Of a DNA stretch of 64,000 nucleotides, positions 8,278 to 16,550 are shown in pieces. The position numbers and the translations under genes were made by a program. Under the pieces are notes generated by a model. The model was not told where the DNA came from. It worked only from the letters and a program-made list of their open reading frames with translations, and searched no databases. Numbering within the stretch: the first letter of the stretch is position 1; each line of letters opens with the position of its first letter. Source of the DNA: Blastomonas fulva (GTDB taxonomy: Bacteria > Pseudomonadota > Alphaproteobacteria > Sphingomonadales > Sphingomonadaceae); contig NZ_CP020083.1 of NCBI RefSeq assembly GCF_003431825.1, forward strand, positions 1,054,001-1,118,000, in the 5' to 3' direction.

Positions 8278-9360
8278 ATGATGAGGCTTTTGGGCAAACT
8301 CGGCACTGCAGTGCTGATCGCAGGGTCTCTCATGCTGGCAGCCTGTTCGCAGGGCCCCGATCCCAAGACTGAAGCAAAGACCGAGTTCACCATCGGCTGG
8401 TCGATCTATGCCGGCTGGATGCCCTGGCCCTATGCGCAGCAGGCCGGCATCGTGAAGAAATGGGCGGACAAATACGGCATCACGATCAACCTGGTGCAGG
8501 TCAACGATTACGTGGAATCGGTCAACCAGTACACCGCGGGCAAGTTCGACGGGGTGACCGTCACCAACATGGACGCACTGACCATCCCGGCAGCCGGCGG
8601 CAAGGACACCACCGCGATCATCGTCGGCGATTATTCGAACGGCAATGACGGCATCCTGCTCAAGGGTGCAAATTCGCTCGCCGCGCTCAAAGGCCGCCAG
8701 GCCTATCTCGTCGAGCTGTCGGTCTCGCACTATCTGCTGGCGCGCGGGCTCGACAAGGCGGGACTGAAGGCGCCCGATGTCAAGACCGTCAACACCTCGG
8801 ACGCCGATATCGTCGCCGCCTTCGGTGCGCCCGATGTCACCGCGGCGGTCGCGTGGAACCCGCAGCTTTCGGTGATGAAGGCCGAGAAGGGCGTGAACCT
8901 GGTGTTCAGCTCGGCCGATATTCCAGGCGAAATCCTCGACCTGATGGTGGTCGACACCGCCACGCTCAAGGCCAACCCCAATCTTGCCAAGGCGCTGGTC
9001 GGTATCTGGTACGAAACCGTCGCGCTGATGCAGCGCCAGGATGCCGAAGGAAAGGCCGCGCGCGCTGCGATGGCCAAGCTTTCCGGCGCCAGCCCAGAGA
9101 TGTTCGACAGCCAGCTGGCGACGACCTTCCTCTATGCCGACCCCAAGTCAGCGCTCGCCGCGACCACCTCGCCCTCGCTGGTCGAGACGATGACTTTGGT
9201 GCGCGACTTCAGCTTCTCCAAGGGCCTGTTCAAGGGCGCGAGCTCCGCCGACGATGTCGGCATCGGCTTTCCCGGCGGCAAGACATTGGGCAATCCCGAC
9301 AGGGTGACGTTGCGCTTCGACGACAGCTTCATGAAGCTCGCCGCCGACGGCAAGCTCTGA
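8278..9360 (+). CDS. ABC transporter substrate-binding lipoprotein (guanidine/urea-carboxylase-linked)
   Basis: Periplasmic binding component of the importer encoded by the next two genes. The N-terminus is a lipoprotein signal with lipobox LAAC (about residues 18-21). The body starts TEFTIGWSIYAGWMPWPYAQQAGIVKKWADKYGI, typical of the NitT/TauT-like group that accompanies urea carboxylase clusters. First gene of an operon with 31 bp to the permease; AGGGGAT precedes the ATG. Given the DUF1989 proteins and carboxylase downstream, guanidine or a related small nitrogen compound is the likely ligand; this is inference from context. Confidence 0.88.
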   Translation: MMRLLGKLGTAVLIAGSLMLAACSQGPDPKTEAKTEFTIGWSIYAGWMPWPYAQQAGIVKKWADKYGITINLVQVNDYVESVNQYTAGKFDGVTVTNMDALTIPAAGGKDTTAIIVGDYSNGNDGILLKGANSLAALKGRQAYLVELSVSHYLLARGLDKAGLKAPDVKTVNTSDADIVAAFGAPDVTAAVAWNPQLSVMKAEKGVNLVFSSADIPGEILDLMVVDTATLKANPNLAKALVGIWYETVALMQRQDAEGKAARAAMAKLSGASPEMFDSQLATTFLYADPKSALAATTSPSLVETMTLVRDFSFSKGLFKGASSADDVGIGFPGGKTLGNPDRVTLRFDDSFMKLAADGKL

Positions 9361-9391
9361 TCGGTCGGCGGCGGCAGGAGAGACAACGGGC

Positions 9392-10207
9392 ATGCGCTGG
9401 GTCAACCTTCATCTGAGCCGCGGCCAGCGCGTCCTGCTGGGGGCAGCGCCGATCGTGCTGCTGATGCTGGTCTATCTGGTGATGGCGGCGCAGCGCCATG
9501 CCGACAACCCCATGGACAAGATCCTGCCGCTGCCCGGCGCGATGATCACCGCCATGTCCGCGCTGATGTTCCAGCCGGACCAGCTCACCGGGCAGCTCAC
9601 CTTCTGGGTCGATACGCTTGCCAGCCTGCAGCGGCTGGGGCTGGGCCTGGGGATCGCGACGATCACCGCGCTGGTGGTCGGGCTGGTGCTCGGCGTGCTG
9701 CCACCGGTGCGCGCGACCTTCGGCCCGCTGGTCACCGGCATCGCGGTGATCCCGCCGATCGCATTGCTGCCGATCCTCTTCATCGCCTTGGGGCTGGGCG
9801 AGACCGCCAAGGTGGCGCTGATCGTCATCGGCATCGCGCCCGTCATGGTGCGCGATATCGCAGCGCATGTCGGCGCGCTGCCGCCTGAGCAGATCATCAA
9901 GGCGCAGACCCTGGGCGCAAGCTCGTGGCAGATCATGATCCGAGTCGCGCTGCCCCAGGCGATGCCGCGGCTGATCCATGCGGTGCGCATGGCGCTGGGT
10001 CCGGCCTGGGTGTTCCTGATCTCGGCAGAGGCGATCGCCTCGGACGTCGGGCTTGGCTACCGCATCTTCCTGGTACGCCGCTATCTGTCGATGGACGTCA
10101 TCATCCCCTATGTCGCGTGGATCGCGTTGCTCGCCATCCTGATGGATGCGGCGCTGACCTGGACCGGCAGGCGGGCGTTTCCCTGGGCGACGGGAGCCAG
10201 CCATTGA
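9392..10207 (+). CDS. ABC transporter permease
   Basis: Inner membrane channel subunit of the importer, 271 residues with about six hydrophobic helices. The binding-protein-dependent-transport signature is visible as the EAA-like loop EQIIKAQTLGASSWQIMIRVALPQAMPRLIHAVRMALGPAW near residues 168-210, where the ATPase docks. Closest in style to the TauC/SsuC permeases. Its stop overlaps the TTG start of the ATPase, which indicates coupling. GGAGAG lies upstream of the ATG. Confidence 0.92.
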   Translation: MRWVNLHLSRGQRVLLGAAPIVLLMLVYLVMAAQRHADNPMDKILPLPGAMITAMSALMFQPDQLTGQLTFWVDTLASLQRLGLGLGIATITALVVGLVLGVLPPVRATFGPLVTGIAVIPPIALLPILFIALGLGETAKVALIVIGIAPVMVRDIAAHVGALPPEQIIKAQTLGASSWQIMIRVALPQAMPRLIHAVRMALGPAWVFLISAEAIASDVGLGYRIFLVRRYLSMDVIIPYVAWIALLAILMDAALTWTGRRAFPWATGASH

Positions 10208-11010
10208 CCGAGCCTGTGCTTCCCGGCCCGATCCTCAGTCTGCAGAATGTGTGGGTCGAATATGGCGACAAGATCGTGCTCGAGCGGGTCGATCTCGATA
10301 TCGCGGCGGGATCGTTCGTCTCGATCGTCGGGCCCTCGGGCGCGGGCAAGAGCAGCTTGCTGCGGATCATCCTGGGCCAGGAGCGCCCGACACGCGGCGC
10401 GATCGCGCTGGATGGCGCGCCGCTCGCGCCCGAATGCGGACCCGATCGCGGCGTCGTCTTTCAGCGCTACTCGGTGTTTCCGCATCTCTCGGCGCTGGGC
10501 AACACCGTGTTCGGGCTGGAGTGCGCGCAGGCGCCGCTCTCGGCGCGATTGTTCGGATCGGCTCGCCGCGCCGCGCACGCCGAAGCAGAAGCGATGCTCC
10601 ACGCGGTGGGCCTCGGCGATTCGATGCACCTGTATCCCGCGCAGCTTTCGGGCGGGATGCAGCAGCGGCTGGCGATCGCGCAGGCGCTGATCAAGCGCCC
10701 GCGCATCCTGCTGCTCGACGAGCCGTTCGGCGCGCTCGATCCGGGCATTCGCGCCGACATGCACAAGCTGATCCTGTCGCTGTGGCGCGATTATCAGCTC
10801 ACCATCATCATGGTGACGCACGACATCCGCGAGGCGTTCACATTGGGAACCCGCGTGCTCGCGCTCGACAAGCGCCGCCACGATCCGCACGCGCCGCACC
10901 GTTTCGGCGCCACCGCGGTTTACGACATCGCGCTGCGCAAGGACCCCGAGCCTGAACCCGAAGTCCCGCCGATTCCCCTGCCCCAAGCCCAACCACAAGA
11001 GAGTGCCTGA
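10204..11010 (+). CDS. ABC transporter ATP-binding protein
   Basis: Motor subunit of the importer, 268 residues. It has Walker A GPSGAGKSS (about residue 44), Q-loop region VFQRYSVFP, signature LSGGMQQR (about 153) and Walker B ILLLDEPFGALD (about 173), then the H-loop in MVTHDIREA. I place the start at TTG 10204-10206, whose TTGA overlaps the permease stop; there is no in-frame ATG before the P-loop domain, and upstream starts lie inside the permease gene. The C-terminal tail is proline and glutamate rich (DPEPEPEVPPIPLP), longer than in TauB-type ATPases and of unknown role. Confidence 0.92.
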   Translation: MTEPVLPGPILSLQNVWVEYGDKIVLERVDLDIAAGSFVSIVGPSGAGKSSLLRIILGQERPTRGAIALDGAPLAPECGPDRGVVFQRYSVFPHLSALGNTVFGLECAQAPLSARLFGSARRAAHAEAEAMLHAVGLGDSMHLYPAQLSGGMQQRLAIAQALIKRPRILLLDEPFGALDPGIRADMHKLILSLWRDYQLTIIMVTHDIREAFTLGTRVLALDKRRHDPHAPHRFGATAVYDIALRKDPEPEPEVPPIPLPQAQPQESA

Positions 11011-11011
11011 C

Positions 11012-11485
11012 GTGAGTACCGAACCCACAAGCCTTGCCCGGCTCTCGATGAGCCTGCCCGGCGAGCTGTTTCGGCAGCTCGACAACATGGTGGAGGAACG
11101 CGGCCTGCCGTCGCGCTCGCAGCTGATCGCCGAGCTGATCCGCCACGCGCTCGCCGAGCACGAGGCGTACACCCGCCCCGACGAGATGCTCGCGGGCACC
11201 ATCACCATCGTCTATCGCGGCGACCGCGGCCGGGTGCGCCATCAGCTCGCACAGACCCAGGCGGAGTATCTCAAGGAGGTCATCTCCTCGCAGCACGTCT
11301 TCCTCGAGGACGACCAGTCGCTCGAGGTGCTGCTGGTGCAGGGCCCAGCCGTGCGGTTGAAGGATCTTTGCGATGCACTGCGCCGGGTGCGCGGGGTGCA
11401 TCAGCTCCAGCTGGTCACCACCACTGCGTTGCTGCCGCCGCTGTACGAGCCCGATGCAAACCTTGCAGAAGGAGCCGCCGCATGA
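11012..11485 (+). CDS. Ribbon-helix-helix regulator, NikR-like but without nickel ligands
   Basis: DNA-binding protein, likely the local regulator of this operon. Residues 1-50 fit a ribbon-helix-helix domain (ARLSMSLPGELFRQLDNMVEERGLPSRSQLIAELIRHAL). Residues 70-140 fit the NikR/ACT-like sensory domain (TITIVYRGDRGRVRHQLAQTQAEYLKEVISSQHVFLEDDQSLEVLLVQG). Compared from memory with E. coli NikR, one histidine (SSQH) is kept, but the segment holding the LHVH ligands is missing and the cysteine is Ser (DDQSLE). It therefore probably senses something other than nickel. GTG 11012 is preferred over GTG 11003 because AAGAGAG is 8 bp upstream. Its likely targets are the paired dyads at 7869 and 8192. 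Confidence 0.85.
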   Translation: MSTEPTSLARLSMSLPGELFRQLDNMVEERGLPSRSQLIAELIRHALAEHEAYTRPDEMLAGTITIVYRGDRGRVRHQLAQTQAEYLKEVISSQHVFLEDDQSLEVLLVQGPAVRLKDLCDALRRVRGVHQLQLVTTTALLPPLYEPDANLAEGAAA

Positions 11486-12306
11486 GCGCTGTCCTTGCCG
11501 ATCCGAACGCCGCGCGCGAGCATGCCCGGTCGATGGCGGGCACCAGGGTCGAGGCGATGCCGCTGCTACCGCCGGTCGCCGCCGACCTGCCCGAGGGCGT
11601 CTCGCCCGACGATCTGGTGTGGGAAGAGACGATTGCAGCAGGCGGCTATGCCACGCGGCGGCTGGCGCGCGGCACCCGGTTGCGGCTGATCGACACCGGG
11701 GGCGATGCCTGTGCCGCGCTGCAGCTGTTCAACGCCGAGATACCGACCGAACGGCTCAATGTCGCCGACACCGTCAAGGTGCAGTGGAACGCCTATCTGG
11801 GCGCGGGCAAATTGCTGCTGTCGGACATGGGCCGGGTGCTGATGAGCATCCTCGAGGACGATGCGGGTACGCACGATGCGTTCTGCGGAACCTCGAACGC
11901 TGCCACTAATGCCGCGAAATACGGCGATGGCAGCAACAGCGGTCCGCATCCCAACGGCCGCGACCGCTTCCTGCTCGGCGCCGCCAAGCACGGGCTGCAA
12001 CGGCGCGATGTCCATCCGTGCATCACCTTGTTCAAGGGCGCGAAGATCGCCGCAGACGGCGCGATCGTGCCCGAGATCGGCCCGTTCGCAGGCGGTCGCA
12101 GCGTGACCTTGCGCGCCGAGATGGAGGTGATCGTGGTCATCGCCAACGTGCCGCATGTGCTCGATCCGCGTGCCGACTACACCGTCACTCCGCTGCGCGC
12201 GACCGCCTGGCGTGGCCCGGTGACCAGCGAAGACGACGCCATCCGCAATGCGACGCCCGAAGGCCAGCGCGCCTTCCTGAACGTCGAAGACTATTTCCGC
12301 CGCTGA
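11482..12306 (+). CDS. DUF1989 protein, urea-amidolyase-associated protein 1 (carboxyguanidine deiminase subunit)
   Basis: One of two DUF1989 proteins that are always adjacent in this type of cluster. Work on Pseudomonas homologues assigned the pair as a heteromeric carboxyguanidine deiminase (CgdAB), which turns carboxyguanidine into allophanate and ammonia. The 274-residue product carries the family pattern GDACAALQLFNAEIPTERLNVADTVKVQWNAYLGAGKLLLSDMGRVLMSILEDDAGTHDAFCGTSN (split here only for description). Histidine, cysteine and aspartate residues in THDAFCG and RRDVHPC may bind metal. The ATG overlaps the regulator stop (ATGA) and has AGAAGGAG upstream. Confidence 0.88.
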   Translation: MSAVLADPNAAREHARSMAGTRVEAMPLLPPVAADLPEGVSPDDLVWEETIAAGGYATRRLARGTRLRLIDTGGDACAALQLFNAEIPTERLNVADTVKVQWNAYLGAGKLLLSDMGRVLMSILEDDAGTHDAFCGTSNAATNAAKYGDGSNSGPHPNGRDRFLLGAAKHGLQRRDVHPCITLFKGAKIAADGAIVPEIGPFAGGRSVTLRAEMEVIVVIANVPHVLDPRADYTVTPLRATAWRGPVTSEDDAIRNATPEGQRAFLNVEDYFRR

Positions 12307-12324
12307 AAGAAGGAGCCTGTTCCC

Positions 12325-12960
12325 ATGAGCGTCGATCCCCATCTCGCCGGGCTCACCGGCCCGGTCGTCCATGACTGCATCGTGCCCGCGCGCGCGCCCT
12401 GGCTGCACCCCATCGCCGCCGGGCAGACGCTGCGCATCGTCGATCTGGAAGGCAACCAGGCGGTTGATTTCCTGCTCTACGCCACCGCCGATGATGCCGA
12501 GCGCTACAGCGCGCAGGATACGGTGGCGGCGCAAGGCAATCTGTTCCTGCGGCAAGGCACCGTGCTGCGCTCCAACGAGGGCCGCGCGATGATGACCATC
12601 ACGGCCACCTCGGTCGAATATCACGACACCATCGGCGGCGCGTGCTCGTGCGAGTCCAACACGCTGCGTTATGGCCACCACACCAAGTCCGAACACGCCT
12701 GTGTCGAGAACTTCCTCGAGGCGAACCTGTCGGAAGGCCGCGGAAAGCGCGACATCGTCTCCAACATCAACTTCTTCATGAACGTGCCGGTTGAGGAAGA
12801 CGGCGCGCTGGGCATCGTCGATGGCATCTCCGCCCCGGGGCTGACGGTCGATCTGCGCGCCGAAATTGACGTGACCGTGGTCGTCTCCAACTGCCCGCAG
12901 ATCAACAACCCCTGCAACGGCTTCAACCCCACGCCCGTGCGCATGATCGTCACCGCATGA
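12325..12960 (+). CDS. DUF1989 protein, urea-amidolyase-associated protein 2 (carboxyguanidine deiminase subunit)
   Basis: Second member of the DUF1989 pair, 211 residues, expected to form the deiminase complex with the preceding product. Family features include AGQTLRIVDLEGNQAVDFLLYATADDAERYSAQDT near residues 33-67 and a cysteine-histidine cluster GGACSCESNTLRYGHH, followed by SEHACVENFL, consistent with a metal site. A second internal pair, NINFFMNVPV and SNCPQINNPCNGFNPTPVR, ends the protein. AGAAGGAG is 9 bp upstream of the ATG, and the stop overlaps the carboxylase ATG, so expression is coupled to the carboxylase. Confidence 0.88.
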   Translation: MSVDPHLAGLTGPVVHDCIVPARAPWLHPIAAGQTLRIVDLEGNQAVDFLLYATADDAERYSAQDTVAAQGNLFLRQGTVLRSNEGRAMMTITATSVEYHDTIGGACSCESNTLRYGHHTKSEHACVENFLEANLSEGRGKRDIVSNINFFMNVPVEEDGALGIVDGISAPGLTVDLRAEIDVTVVVSNCPQINNPCNGFNPTPVRMIVTA

Positions 12961-15900
12961 GCTTCGACACCGTCCTGATTGCCAACCGCGGTGCAATCGC
13001 CACGCGGATCATCCGCACATTGCGCAAAATGGGGCTGCGCTCGGTCGCGGTCTATTCGGAGGCCGACGAGGATTCGCTGCACGTCGCCCAGGCCGACGAG
13101 GCGGTGTGCATTGGTCCTGCGCGCGCGTCCGAGAGCTATCTCAACGTCGCCGCGATCCTCGAGGCTGCGCGCCGGACCGGCGCGGGCGCGATCCATCCGG
13201 GCTATGGCTTTCTCGCCGAGAACGCCGAGTTTGCCGAAGCCTGCGCGCAAGCGGGAATCGTGTTCATCGGCCCGACGCCTCAGAACATGCGCACCTTCGG
13301 GCTCAAGCACAGCGCGCGCGCACTCGCGGCTGCGCATGGCGTGCCTCTGGCGCCTGGCACCGATCTGCTCACCGACGAGGACGAGGCCGCGAGCGCCGCA
13401 GACTCAATCGGGTACCCGGTCATGCTCAAGGCGACCGCGGGCGGCGGCGGCATCGGCATGCGCATCTGCGAGGACGAAGCCGCCGTGCGCGAGGGCTTTG
13501 CCGCCGTCCAGCGCCAGGGGCTGGGCAATTTCGGCGACGCTGGCGTGTTTCTCGAACGCTATATCCGCCGCGCGCGGCATATCGAGGTGCAGATCTTCGG
13601 CGATGGCGCAGGCACTGTCGTGGCGTTGGGAGAGCGCGACTGCTCGCTGCAGCGGCGCAACCAGAAGGTGGTCGAGGAAGCGCCCGCGCCCTTGCTGCCC
13701 GCCAGTGTGCGCGCGGACCTGATCGCTTCGGCGATCCGGCTGGGCCAGGCCGCGAACTACCGCTCCGCCGGAACGGTCGAGTTCCTCTATGACTCCGAGC
13801 GCAAAGAGTTCTTCTTTCTCGAGATGAACACCCGGCTGCAGGTCGAGCATGGCGTCACCGAGGAGGTGATGGGGATCGATCTGGTCGAGTGGATGGTGCG
13901 CGGCGGCGCGGGCGATTTCGCGTTCCTGTCCGATGCGCCAAGCCAGCCCAAGGGCCATTCGGTGCAGGTGCGGCTCTATGCCGAGGACCCCGCGCACGAT
14001 TACCGCCCGACATCGGGCACACTGACCGCGGTCGCGTTTCCCGCCAATATCCGCGCCGAAACCTGGGTCATGGCGGGCAGCACGGTCAGCGTCTGGTACG
14101 ATCCGATGCTCGCCAAGCTGATCGTCCACGCTGCAACGCGCGAAGCGGCCGTCACCGCGATGCAGGCCGCGCTCGATGCGAGCCGCGTCGATGGCATCGA
14201 AAGCAACCTGCGCTGGCTGCGCGATGTCGTGCGATCGCCCGCCTTCGTCAGCGGCGAGGTTTCGACCCGCGCGCTCGATACAATCGAGTATCACCCGCGC
14301 AGCATCCAGGTGGTGAGCGGCGGCACCGCGACCACGGTGCAGGACTGGCCCGGACGCCAGCGTCTGTGGTCGGTCGGCGTCCCGCCCTCGGGCCCGATGG
14401 ACGATCAGTCGTTCCGGCTGGGCAACCGCTTGCTCGGCAATGCGGAAGGCACCGCAGGGCTCGAGGTCACGATTTCGGGCCCGACTTTGACCTTCAACGC
14501 GCCCGCGCGCATCTGCCTGATCGGTGCAGATTTCGGCGCAACGCTCGATGGCGTGGCGGTTCCGCGCGGCGAGGCCCTGGACATTGCTGCCGGCCAGACC
14601 CTCGCGCTGGGGCGCGCCACGGGCGGCGGATTGCGCGGCTATATCCTGCTCGCCGGCGGGCTCGATATCGCGCCGTATCTTGGCAGCCGCAGCACCTTCG
14701 AGCTCGGCCAGTTCGGCGGCCACGCCGCGCGCCGCCTGCTCGCGGGCGATACGCTGCATCTGGGCGATGAGCCGACTGGCACGCCCCTGCCCCGCGCAGC
14801 CATGCCCGCGCTTCCCGGCGAATGGACGCTGCGCGTGCTCTATGGCCCGCACGGTGCACCCGATTTCTTCACCGATGACGACATCGACACCTTCGTCGCG
14901 GCGCAGTGGCAGGTGCACTACAACTCCAATCGCACCGGGGTGCGGCTGATCGGCCCCAAGCCGGTCTGGGCACGCAAGGATGGCGGCGAGGCGGGGCTTC
15001 ATCCCTCCAACATCCACGACAACCCCTATGCCATCGGCGCGGTCGATTTCACCGGCGACATGCCGATCATCCTCGGCCCGGATGGCCCGTCATTGGGCGG
15101 TTTCGTCTGCCCGTTCGTGGTGATTGCAGCGGACCGCTGGAAGATCGGCCAGCTTGCGCCCGGCGACACCCTGCGCTTCGTTCCGGTCAACGCGCACGAT
15201 GCGTTTGCAGCCGACAGCCTGCAGCGGCGTCTGCTCGCCACCGGCGACGGATGCGAGCTTGGCCCCGCACGGCCGATCGCGACGCTGTCGCCGATCCTGG
15301 GAATGATCCCGCAAGGCCCGCAGCGCCCGCGCACCGTCTATCGCCAGCAGGGCGACCGCAACATCCTGGTCGAATACGGCCCGATCGTGCTCGATATCGA
15401 GCTGCGTATCCGCGTACAGGCGCTGATGACCGAGCTCGAGCGGATGGCGCTGCCCGGTGTGATCGATATCGTGCCGGGCATCCGCTCGCTGCAGTTCCAT
15501 TTCGATGGCGCGACGATGACCCAGGGCATGGCTCTTGCCGCCTTGATGGGCGCGGAGGAACGGCTGGGGGATCTTGAGGACTTCACCATCCCCTCGCGCA
15601 TCGTCCACCTGCCGCTGAGCTGGCGCGACCCTGCGACCATCGAGACGATCGAGAAGTACATGGGCGCGGTGCGCGACGATGCGCCATGGTGCCCCGACAA
15701 CATCGAGTTCATCCGCCGGATCAACGGCCTGCCCGATGCGGCGGCAGTCGAGAACCTGATCTTCGAGGCGAACTATCTCGTCCTGGGCCTGGGCGACGTC
15801 TATCTCGGTGCGCCGGTCGCAACGCCGGTCGATCCGCGTCACCGGCTGGTCACCACCAAGTACAACCCCGCGCGCACCTGGACCCCGCCCAATGTCGTGG

Positions 15901-16550
15901 GCATCGGCGGCGCGTATATGTGCATCTATGGCATGGAAGGCCCCGGCGGCTATCAGCTGTTCGGGCGGACGCTGCAGGTGTGGAACACCTATCGCCAGAC
16001 CGACGCGTTCACCGAAGGCAAGCCCTGGCTGCTGCGCTTCTTCGACCAGATCCGCTTCTATCCGGTCAGCGCCGATAAGCTCACCGAATGGCGGCGCGAC
16101 TTCCCGACCGGGCGGCGCTCGATCCGCATCGAGCCTTCCGAGTTCCGGCTGGCCGACTATCGCGCATTCCTCGCCGACAATGCCGATGCGATCTCGGCCT
16201 TCGAGCAAACCCGCCAGGCCGCGTTCGACGAGGAGCGCGCCGACTGGCAGCGCCGCGGCGAGTTCGACCGCGCCGATCCTGCCGAGGCCGAGACGGTCGC
16301 GGCGGGCGCGGTCGAGGTTCCCGAGGGCGCCGATGTCATCGAGGCCCCGTTCGGCGGCAGCGTGTGGAAGATGCTGGTCGCGGTGGGCGATACCGTCGAG
16401 GCGGGGGATGCGATCGCGATCATCGAGGCGATGAAGATGGAATGCCGCGTCGACAGCCCCGGCGCAGGCACGATCAGCGCGCTGTATGCGCAGGAACGCC
16501 AGTCGGTGCAGCCCGGCGCGCCGATCCTCGCGCTGACGAGGCACGCATGA
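12957..16550 (+). CDS. Biotin-dependent guanidine/urea carboxylase
   Basis: Multidomain enzyme of 1197 residues that carboxylates guanidine (or urea) using ATP, bicarbonate and covalent biotin. The biotin carboxylase domain spans about 1-446 (glycine-rich ATP loop MLKATAGGGGIGMR, EMNTRLQVEHGVTEE). The carboxyltransferase halves follow (AHS2-like from about 450, AHS1-like from about 790). The C-terminal biotinyl domain has EAMKM with the acceptor lysine at about 1160. In the carboxyltransferase motif GAVDFTGD residue 697 is Asp; as I recall, true urea carboxylases have Asn here and guanidine carboxylases Asp, which favours guanidine. Context (DUF1989 pair) agrees. ATGA overlaps on both sides. 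Confidence 0.93.
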   Translation: MSFDTVLIANRGAIATRIIRTLRKMGLRSVAVYSEADEDSLHVAQADEAVCIGPARASESYLNVAAILEAARRTGAGAIHPGYGFLAENAEFAEACAQAGIVFIGPTPQNMRTFGLKHSARALAAAHGVPLAPGTDLLTDEDEAASAADSIGYPVMLKATAGGGGIGMRICEDEAAVREGFAAVQRQGLGNFGDAGVFLERYIRRARHIEVQIFGDGAGTVVALGERDCSLQRRNQKVVEEAPAPLLPASVRADLIASAIRLGQAANYRSAGTVEFLYDSERKEFFFLEMNTRLQVEHGVTEEVMGIDLVEWMVRGGAGDFAFLSDAPSQPKGHSVQVRLYAEDPAHDYRPTSGTLTAVAFPANIRAETWVMAGSTVSVWYDPMLAKLIVHAATREAAVTAMQAALDASRVDGIESNLRWLRDVVRSPAFVSGEVSTRALDTIEYHPRSIQVVSGGTATTVQDWPGRQRLWSVGVPPSGPMDDQSFRLGNRLLGNAEGTAGLEVTISGPTLTFNAPARICLIGADFGATLDGVAVPRGEALDIAAGQTLALGRATGGGLRGYILLAGGLDIAPYLGSRSTFELGQFGGHAARRLLAGDTLHLGDEPTGTPLPRAAMPALPGEWTLRVLYGPHGAPDFFTDDDIDTFVAAQWQVHYNSNRTGVRLIGPKPVWARKDGGEAGLHPSNIHDNPYAIGAVDFTGDMPIILGPDGPSLGGFVCPFVVIAADRWKIGQLAPGDTLRFVPVNAHDAFAADSLQRRLLATGDGCELGPARPIATLSPILGMIPQGPQRPRTVYRQQGDRNILVEYGPIVLDIELRIRVQALMTELERMALPGVIDIVPGIRSLQFHFDGATMTQGMALAALMGAEERLGDLEDFTIPSRIVHLPLSWRDPATIETIEKYMGAVRDDAPWCPDNIEFIRRINGLPDAAAVENLIFEANYLVLGLGDVYLGAPVATPVDPRHRLVTTKYNPARTWTPPNVVGIGGAYMCIYGMEGPGGYQLFGRTLQVWNTYRQTDAFTEGKPWLLRFFDQIRFYPVSADKLTEWRRDFPTGRRSIRIEPSEFRLADYRAFLADNADAISAFEQTRQAAFDEERADWQRRGEFDRADPAEAETVAAGAVEVPEGADVIEAPFGGSVWKMLVAVGDTVEAGDAIAIIEAMKMECRVDSPGAGTISALYAQERQSVQPGAPILALTRHA

